A DNA stretch of 9,713 nt from CAYZJD01 sp964478455 (lineage in GTDB: Bacteria > Acidobacteriota > Terriglobia > Bryobacterales > Bryobacteraceae). Each line of letters opens with the position of its first letter. The first letter of the stretch is position 1. The position numbers were made by a program, and so were the translations under genes. Below, in pieces: positions 4,836 to 9,713 of this stretch. The notes below the pieces were generated by a model. It saw nothing but the letters and a program-made list of their open reading frames with translations, was not told the DNA's origin and ran no database searches. The stretch lies in NCBI GenBank assembly GCA_964478455.1, contig CAYZJD010000160.1:1-9713 (forward strand). The letters are read 5' to 3'.

Positions 4836-6944
4836 ATGAACGACGCAACGGCAACTAGAACGATCCGCACGGGCTGGGTTTCCCTGCTGGGCAAGCTCAG
4901 CATGGGGGTGTTGCTGTTCGAGACCGCCACCGGTCTGGCGGTGACCTTCGGGCCGTTCCACGCGGCGATCGAATGGGGGCTGATTCTGCATACGCTCGTC
5001 GGCGTGGCCGCGCTCGCGCCGCTCGCCTGGTACTTCGCGTGGCACTGGCAGGACTACCGGCGGCAGGCGCTGTCAGATGTGCTCCTGCTCGGCTACTTGG
5101 GAGCCGCGGGCTTGCTCGTCTGCCTGCTCTCAGGCTTGGTGGTGACATGGGAAGGGCTGTTCGCGATCAAGACCTCGGCGGGCTGGCGCACGGCGCACCT
5201 GGTATCGACGCTAGTGGCGTTGGGCGCGGGCCTGGGGCACGTCATTCTGGCCTGGTTCCGGGCGAAGAAAGAAGTTGTCGGGAGGATGCCGCGGCGATAC
5301 CTCGGCACAACGGTGGCCACCGCCACGGCGGGCGTGCTGGCGGCAGTGGGTCTCTCGCTGGCTTATTCCGGCACGCGCTACGTGAACCGGTTCCCGGCCG
5401 ACTACAACTTCCTGTACGGCAAAGACCGGCCGTTTGCGCCAAGCCTGGCGCGCACCTCCACCGGCGGAGCCTTCGATGGGCGCTCGCTGGCCGGCTCCTC
5501 AAGCTGCGGGACGGCGGGATGTCACGACCAGATTCTGAAGGAGTGGCAGCCGAGCGCCCACCGTTACGCCGCGATGGACACGGTATTCCAGACGATCCAG
5601 AACGTGATGGCCAAGCAGAACGGGCCGGAGTCCACCCGCTATTGCGGCGGCTGCCACGATCCGATCTCGCTCTTCTCCGGCACGAAGAACATCTTCGTGG
5701 AGAACCTCACCGGGCTTCAGGGCTACCAGGAAGGCGTCTCGTGCCTGGCGTGCCACTCCATCCAGAAGACGGACGTCCAAGGAAACGCCAACTACACGAT
5801 CTCGCAGCCGCGGGAGTACCTATGGCAGTGGAAGACCGAGGGAGCGGCCCGCGTGGCGCGCGATTTCCTGATCCGCACCTATCCGGAGGAGCACAACCGG
5901 CTGAGCAAGCGGATGTTCAAAGCGCCGGAGTACTGTGCGGCCTGTCACAAGCAGTTCATCGACCGGGAAGTGAACCGCGTGGGGTGGGTACAGTTGCAGA
6001 ACCAGTACGACAACTGGGCGGCCAGCCACTGGTTCAAGAAGGGCGATGCGCGCAAAACGGTGGAATGCCGAGAGTGCCACATGCCGCTGGTGGACTCGAC
6101 GGATCCAGCTCGCGGAGATACCGCCGACTACAACCGCAGGAGCGGCGACGGCAAGCACCGCAGCCACCGGTTTCTGGCCGCAAACAACTTCATGCCCGGA
6201 GTATTGAAGGTGGAGAACTGGGAGAATCACACGCGACTCACCGAGAGATGGCTGCGGGGCGAAATCGGGGTTCCGGAGATCCGGGAGAAGTGGGCCGAGG
6301 GACCTATCGTGCGGCTGGGATTGGAGGCGCCGGAAAGCGCCGTGGCGGGCGAGCCAATTCGAATTCGGGTGATCCTAACCTCCAACAAAGTAGGACACGA
6401 CTTCCCGACGGGCCCGCTGGACATGATCCAGAGCTGGGTTGAGCTGGTGGTCACGGACGAGGCCGGCAGCGAGGTGTACGCCTCCGGCCGGCGCGACGCC
6501 GACAACTTCATCGAGCCGGGCTCCTTCCTGTTCAAGGCCGAACCGGTGGACCAGTACGGCAACCTCATCGACCGCCACAACCTGTGGGAGATGGTCGGAG
6601 TGCGGTACCGGCGCTCGCTGTTTCCCGGGTACTCGGACACGGTGGAGTACCTGGCGAACTGTCCGTCGACGATCGCGCGCAAACCGAAGGCTGACGGGCA
6701 GGAACAGCGCGAGTACCAGGTGCGATCGCCGGAGGAGGGCGGCCGGCTCGAGGTGCGCGCCTCGCTGATGTACCGAAAGGTGGATCAGTTCCTGCTGAAT
6801 TACGTGACCGGCAAGAAGGACGCGCTGACGGCGCCGGTGGTGGAGATCACGCGAGTGGCGCGGACCATCACCGTCCGCGACAGGCGCGCGTTGCGGGCCG
6901 CTTTACCGCGTGGAGCGGAGCTGGCGCTTGGGGCGGCGAAGTGA
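4836..6944 (+). CDS. Membrane cytochrome b fused to a periplasmic five-haem cytochrome c
   Basis: ATG 4836 with GAAGGAG five bases upstream gives 702 aa; the in-frame TTG at 4788 lacks such a site. Five membrane helices lie at about 19-39, 44-69, 82-104, 119-142 and 156-178. Helix 2 carries H52 and H70 and helix 4 carries H121 and H135, suggesting b-type haem as in cytochrome b561/DUF4405-like quinol oxidases. Positive loops (QDYRR 72-76; FRAKKEVVGRMPRR 141-154) place the C-terminal domain in the periplasm. It holds CX4CH at 224-230 (CGTAGCH) and four CXXCH at 270-274, 303-307, 367-371 and 411-415, with further ligand candidates H242, H398, H441 and H444, resembling the cytochrome c554 group. 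A beta-rich region (about 490-680, with GHDFPTG at 520-526) follows without haem motifs. Likely role: passing electrons from quinol to a periplasmic acceptor, or the reverse. It overlaps the next gene by 4 bp. Confidence 0.88.
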   Translation: MNDATATRTIRTGWVSLLGKLSMGVLLFETATGLAVTFGPFHAAIEWGLILHTLVGVAALAPLAWYFAWHWQDYRRQALSDVLLLGYLGAAGLLVCLLSGLVVTWEGLFAIKTSAGWRTAHLVSTLVALGAGLGHVILAWFRAKKEVVGRMPRRYLGTTVATATAGVLAAVGLSLAYSGTRYVNRFPADYNFLYGKDRPFAPSLARTSTGGAFDGRSLAGSSSCGTAGCHDQILKEWQPSAHRYAAMDTVFQTIQNVMAKQNGPESTRYCGGCHDPISLFSGTKNIFVENLTGLQGYQEGVSCLACHSIQKTDVQGNANYTISQPREYLWQWKTEGAARVARDFLIRTYPEEHNRLSKRMFKAPEYCAACHKQFIDREVNRVGWVQLQNQYDNWAASHWFKKGDARKTVECRECHMPLVDSTDPARGDTADYNRRSGDGKHRSHRFLAANNFMPGVLKVENWENHTRLTERWLRGEIGVPEIREKWAEGPIVRLGLEAPESAVAGEPIRIRVILTSNKVGHDFPTGPLDMIQSWVELVVTDEAGSEVYASGRRDADNFIEPGSFLFKAEPVDQYGNLIDRHNLWEMVGVRYRRSLFPGYSDTVEYLANCPSTIARKPKADGQEQREYQVRSPEEGGRLEVRASLMYRKVDQFLLNYVTGKKDALTAPVVEITRVARTITVRDRRALRAALPRGAELALGAAK

Positions 6945-9628
6945 TCGGGACGATGCCGAACCCTGTAGACGCTCCGGCGGAGACAAAGCCGGCGGCGCGC
7001 CATCCCGCGCCACGCCGCAGCGGGCGCCGGCAGCGGCGGTTACGCTGGACGCTGGCGGTCAGCATCGCTGCCGTGGCGCTGGGGACGATCGCCGGTGTGT
7101 GGGCGTATCGCGCGAGCCGCCCGGACGTGTACAAGCCTGGCGAAGAGATCGAGGGCATCACGCGCGAACTGGAGCGCGGCGGCCAGGAGGCGGCGGCAGC
7201 GCCGGACACGCACACGCGCGGCAGCGTTTCCGCCGCCCGTTTCACCGATGTCACGAAAGAGGCCGGGCTGGGCGACTTCCGCACGTTCGCCGGGAGCCGG
7301 ACATCCCAGCTCCCCGAGGACATGGGATCCGGCGCCGCGTGGGGGGATTACGACAACGACGGCGACGATGATCTGTTTCTGGTGAGCGCCGGCGGGCCGC
7401 TGACGGCCTCCGAGGCGCAGCTTGCGCCATCGCTGTTGTACGAGAACCTGGGTAATGGGAAGTTCCGCCCGGCGGCGGGCTTCGAGCCACTGCGGATCCG
7501 CGGCATGGGCGCCGCCTGGGCTGACTACAACGCGGACGGTTTCCTCGATCTGGCCGTGAGCGGCTACGACAAGCTCCTGCTGTTCCGGAACGAGAAGGGA
7601 ACGTTCGCCCGCGTGCAGGGGCTCCCCTCGCCGAAAGGCTTCTGGATGGGGGTTTCCTGGGGCGACTACGACAACGACGGATACCCCGACTTGTACGTCT
7701 GCGGCTACGTCCGCTACAAGCAGGAAGCGGAGAAGAGCACGGCCGTCAGCCGGCAGTTTGGGCTGGAGGTTCCGTACACGCTCAACCCGTCCTCCTATGA
7801 GCCGGAGAGGAACTTGCTGTTCCACAACAACGGGCGCGGCGCATTCACTGAAGTCGCCTCCAGACTCGGAGTGGACAATCCCACCGGCAGGAGCCTCAGC
7901 GGGCTGTGGCACGATTTCGACCGAAACGGGTGGCTGGACCTCTACGTTGCCAACGACATCTCGGAGAGCAAGCTGTATCTGAACCGCGGCGGCAAGTTCG
8001 TGGATGCGGGCCAGGCGGCCTGGGTGGGTGAGTACCGCGGCTCGATGGGGCTGGCAACGGGCGACTTCGACCGTGACGGCGACGACGACCTGTTCATCAG
8101 CCACTGGATCGCGCAACAGTACGCGCTCTATCAATCGCTTCTCAACGATCAGAAGATGCTGAAGGACGCGCCGGGCGGGAAGGCGGACTCCGTTGCGGGC
8201 GGGCTGCACTTCATGGACGTGGCCGAGGTGAAAGGGATCGGGCAGCCGACGCTGCGGTCGATCGGCTGGGGGACCGAGTTCGCGGACTTCGATGCCGACG
8301 GGTGGCTGGACCTGGTGGTGGCTAACGGGAGCACCTTCGAGACACCGGAGCAGCCGCGGCGGCTGGTGGCGATGCCGGCCTTTCTGTTCCGGAGCGAGCA
8401 GGGACGTTTCTTTCGCGACATCGCCCCGTCGATTCCCGCGCTCGCCCAACAGCACGCCAGCCGCGGCCTCGCTGTCGCGGACTACGACAATGACGGCGCC
8501 GCTGACGTCCTGATCGTCGATCACGACGCGGGCGTGCGCCTGCTCCGCAACGGGATGCAGACCGGCAACTGGCTGGAGCTGCGTCTGCGGAACCGCGCCG
8601 GGGAACGGAAAGAGCCGCTGGGCTTCGGCGACGGTGCCGTGGCGATCGCGGAAGCGGGCGGGGTGAAGCTGCGCCGCGCGGTCGCGAGCGCGTCATACCT
8701 GTCGCAGAGCAGCCGGCGGCTGCACCTCGGACTGGGCGATGCGGCGGCGGTGGACCGGCTGGAAGTGCGGTGGCCCGGCGGAACTTCGGACGTGTATTCG
8801 CGCCTGGAGGCTAACACGGTTTGGGAAGTGACCGAGGGCGATCCCGTGCCGCGGCGCCTTCCTTCGGCCGCGGACGCGGTGAGCGCCGCGCGCAAGCCGA
8901 CGCGCGAGCAGTTGATCCAGTTCTGGAACAAGCAGCGGGCGGCGATGGACGCGCTGAAGTTCCAGCACGACACGGACAAAGCGGCGGGGTTGTTCCGCGA
9001 GGCGCTGGCGCTCGATCCGGCTCATGAGGATTCGCGTTACTACCTGGCGCACTGCCTCGCCGCCAAAGGCGACGTGCGCGGCGCGCTGGCCGAACTGGAG
9101 GAACTGGCGCGGATCAATCCCCACAGCCACCGGGCCTTCCAGCGTTCGGGGGTGCTGATCGCGGCTACGGCCTCCGGCAAGGGCGATTACGAGCTGGCGG
9201 AGAAGTGGCTCCAGCGGGCGTTGTCGCTCAACCCCGAGGAGACCGGCTCGCTGCTGATCCTCGGCGAGATCGCGCTGGCGAAGGGCGATGCACGAACCGC
9301 TCAGCAGCGGCTGGATCTGGCCTGCCGCACGAACCCCCGGGCCGTGGGCGGCTTCTTCCTCCGCGGCTACCTGGCGTGGAAACGCGGCGACAAGGACGCG
9401 GCGCGGGAACTACTGAAGACGGCGCAGGCAGCTCGCGGCAAGGACTGGAAGCCGCGGGGGACCGTCGCCGAGGGGGATGTCCTGGCGAAAATGCACAGCG
9501 AGAGCACGCTGCTGTCCGCCGTATGGGACACCTGGGACGGCGCGCCTGATCCGGCGAAGGCCTACCGACCGCTGGAATCATTCCTCAAGCGGCGCGGCGT
9601 GCCCAACCTCACTGCCGCGCGGCAGTAA
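6941..9628 (+). CDS. CRTAC1-like seven-repeat FG-GAP/VCBS propeller with ASPIC/UnbV and TPR domains
   Basis: GTG 6941 overlaps the cytochrome stop as GTGA, implying translational coupling, and gives 895 aa; ATG 6953 is an alternative start. An arginine-rich N-terminus (25-35) precedes one helix at about 36-56, anchoring the protein in the inner membrane with its bulk in the periplasm. FTDVTKEAGL at 101 opens the FG-GAP/VCBS region. Seven Asp-rich, Ca-binding-type loops (DxDxDG or close variants) start at residues 136, 195, 242, 325, 375, 449 and 514, as expected for a seven-bladed integrin-like propeller. An ASPIC/UnbV domain covers about 560-628 (GFGDGAVAIAEAGG, SQSSRRLHLGLGD, VRWPGGTSD). 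Residues about 656-835 are TPR-like helices (AAGLFREALALDPAHEDSRYYLAHCLAAKG and two more units; the longest named piece is descriptive). Likely role: a calcium-stabilised scaffold or docking partner of the cytochrome. No catalytic residues are evident. Confidence 0.88.
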   Translation: MIGTMPNPVDAPAETKPAARHPAPRRSGRRQRRLRWTLAVSIAAVALGTIAGVWAYRASRPDVYKPGEEIEGITRELERGGQEAAAAPDTHTRGSVSAARFTDVTKEAGLGDFRTFAGSRTSQLPEDMGSGAAWGDYDNDGDDDLFLVSAGGPLTASEAQLAPSLLYENLGNGKFRPAAGFEPLRIRGMGAAWADYNADGFLDLAVSGYDKLLLFRNEKGTFARVQGLPSPKGFWMGVSWGDYDNDGYPDLYVCGYVRYKQEAEKSTAVSRQFGLEVPYTLNPSSYEPERNLLFHNNGRGAFTEVASRLGVDNPTGRSLSGLWHDFDRNGWLDLYVANDISESKLYLNRGGKFVDAGQAAWVGEYRGSMGLATGDFDRDGDDDLFISHWIAQQYALYQSLLNDQKMLKDAPGGKADSVAGGLHFMDVAEVKGIGQPTLRSIGWGTEFADFDADGWLDLVVANGSTFETPEQPRRLVAMPAFLFRSEQGRFFRDIAPSIPALAQQHASRGLAVADYDNDGAADVLIVDHDAGVRLLRNGMQTGNWLELRLRNRAGERKEPLGFGDGAVAIAEAGGVKLRRAVASASYLSQSSRRLHLGLGDAAAVDRLEVRWPGGTSDVYSRLEANTVWEVTEGDPVPRRLPSAADAVSAARKPTREQLIQFWNKQRAAMDALKFQHDTDKAAGLFREALALDPAHEDSRYYLAHCLAAKGDVRGALAELEELARINPHSHRAFQRSGVLIAATASGKGDYELAEKWLQRALSLNPEETGSLLILGEIALAKGDARTAQQRLDLACRTNPRAVGGFFLRGYLAWKRGDKDAARELLKTAQAARGKDWKPRGTVAEGDVLAKMHSESTLLSAVWDTWDGAPDPAKAYRPLESFLKRRGVPNLTAARQ
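9611..9626. terminator. 16-bp perfect palindrome at the end of the cytochrome operon
   Basis: ACTGCCGCGCGGCAGT is perfectly self-complementary and includes the last five codons plus the first base of the TAA stop. As RNA it could fold into a 6-bp stem with a GCGC loop. Like the hairpin at 4587-4606 it overlaps the stop codon of the last gene of an operon and has no T-tract. Confidence 0.35.
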
Positions 9629-9661
9629 CGGCTGCTTCCGGACCCGCGAGCTTGGCTGCTG

Positions 9662-9688
9662 AAAAAGGGGTCAGACCGCTCTGCCCCC
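9662..9688 (-). terminator. Minus-strand intrinsic-terminator-like hairpin with T-tract
   Basis: On the minus strand a C/G-rich stem (GGGG and CAG pairing with CTG and CCCC, one mismatch, loop of six; plus-strand positions 9667-9688) is followed directly by TTTTT (9666-9662). This is the arrangement of a Rho-independent terminator for a transcript arriving from the right. The string GGGGTCAGACC within it also resembles, from memory, a repeat common near REP-associated or IS200-like transposases, so it may instead be part of a mobile-element remnant. Nothing coding was seen between 9629 and 9713. Confidence 0.4.
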
Positions 9689-9705
9689 GGGTGGCCTGGG
9701 ACGTG

Positions 9706-9711
9706 TTGACA
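9706..9711 (+). promoter_or_regulatory. TTGACA hexamer at the window edge (possible -35)
   Basis: A perfect TTGACA starts seven bases before the window ends, within the near-palindrome GTTGACAAC. The matching -10 would be outside the window, so this is only a candidate -35; it could also be part of a repeat linked to the adjacent GGGGTCAGACC string. Confidence 0.2.
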
Positions 9712-9713
9712 AC

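Noticed and set aside
4973..6442. A 489-codon plus-strand frame inside the cytochrome gene
   Set aside because: It lies in another frame of a gene with five haem motifs and clear membrane helices; its translation is Arg/Gly-rich without motifs.
7040..8524. A 494-codon open frame on the minus strand opposite the propeller gene
   Set aside because: Its valine-rich runs are the antisense reading of the repeated Asp-rich loops on the plus strand; there is no ribosome binding site or fold signal.
9630..9660. Direct repeat GGCTGCT at 9630-9636 and 9654-9660
   Set aside because: Seven bases in GC-rich DNA is expected by chance, and nothing around it suggests a target-site duplication.

Overview
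The window is high-GC DNA (about 70% by eye in the large genes, lower in the middle) that looks like a member of the Acidobacteriota, probably Bryobacterales/Solibacter-like. This is inferred from the gene mix and from memory of such genomes, not from a search. The clues are a TonB-dependent receptor with an N-terminal carboxypeptidase-regulatory-like domain, a Tat-exported protein, a small secreted HEIGH metallopeptidase-like protein, and a multihaem cytochrome paired with a CRTAC1/ASPIC-UnbV/TPR protein. No tRNA, rRNA, CRISPR array or complete insertion sequence was seen.

Layout. (1) Positions 1-79, minus strand: first 26 codons of a Tat-signal protein that runs off the left edge. (2) 101-2371, plus: 756-aa outer-membrane TonB-dependent receptor, divergent from the first gene across only 21 bp that hold an almost symmetric -10 element. 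(3) 2400-3089, minus: 229-aa secreted protein with a zinc-peptidase-like motif, convergent with the receptor. (4) 3090-3387: divergent regulatory region with a TATAGT box, a hairpin at the predicted mRNA 5' end and an unused-looking strong Shine-Dalgarno. (5) 3388-4600, plus: two-gene unit of unknown function, a 90-aa cysteine-containing protein and a 308-aa exported, possibly beta-rich envelope protein. Its base composition is lower in GC and its second protein richer in lysine than the neighbours. (6) 4601-4835: regulatory region with a perfect CRP-type operator placed exactly for class II activation of a -10 element. (7) 4836-9628, plus: two-gene operon with a 4-bp overlap, encoding a five-TM cytochrome b fused to a periplasmic five-haem cytochrome c, and a membrane-anchored protein with seven FG-GAP/VCBS repeats, an ASPIC/UnbV domain and TPRs. 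(8) 9629-9713: a minus-facing terminator-like hairpin and a TTGACA hexamer at the edge.

How the genes may work together. The last operon is the most interesting part. Predicted topology puts the haem domain and the calcium-loop propeller on the same, periplasmic face of the inner membrane. The simplest reading is a quinol-linked electron-transfer module with a dedicated scaffold or docking partner, switched on by a CRP/FNR-family regulator. The operon structure, motifs and operator are read directly from the sequence; the function is inferred.
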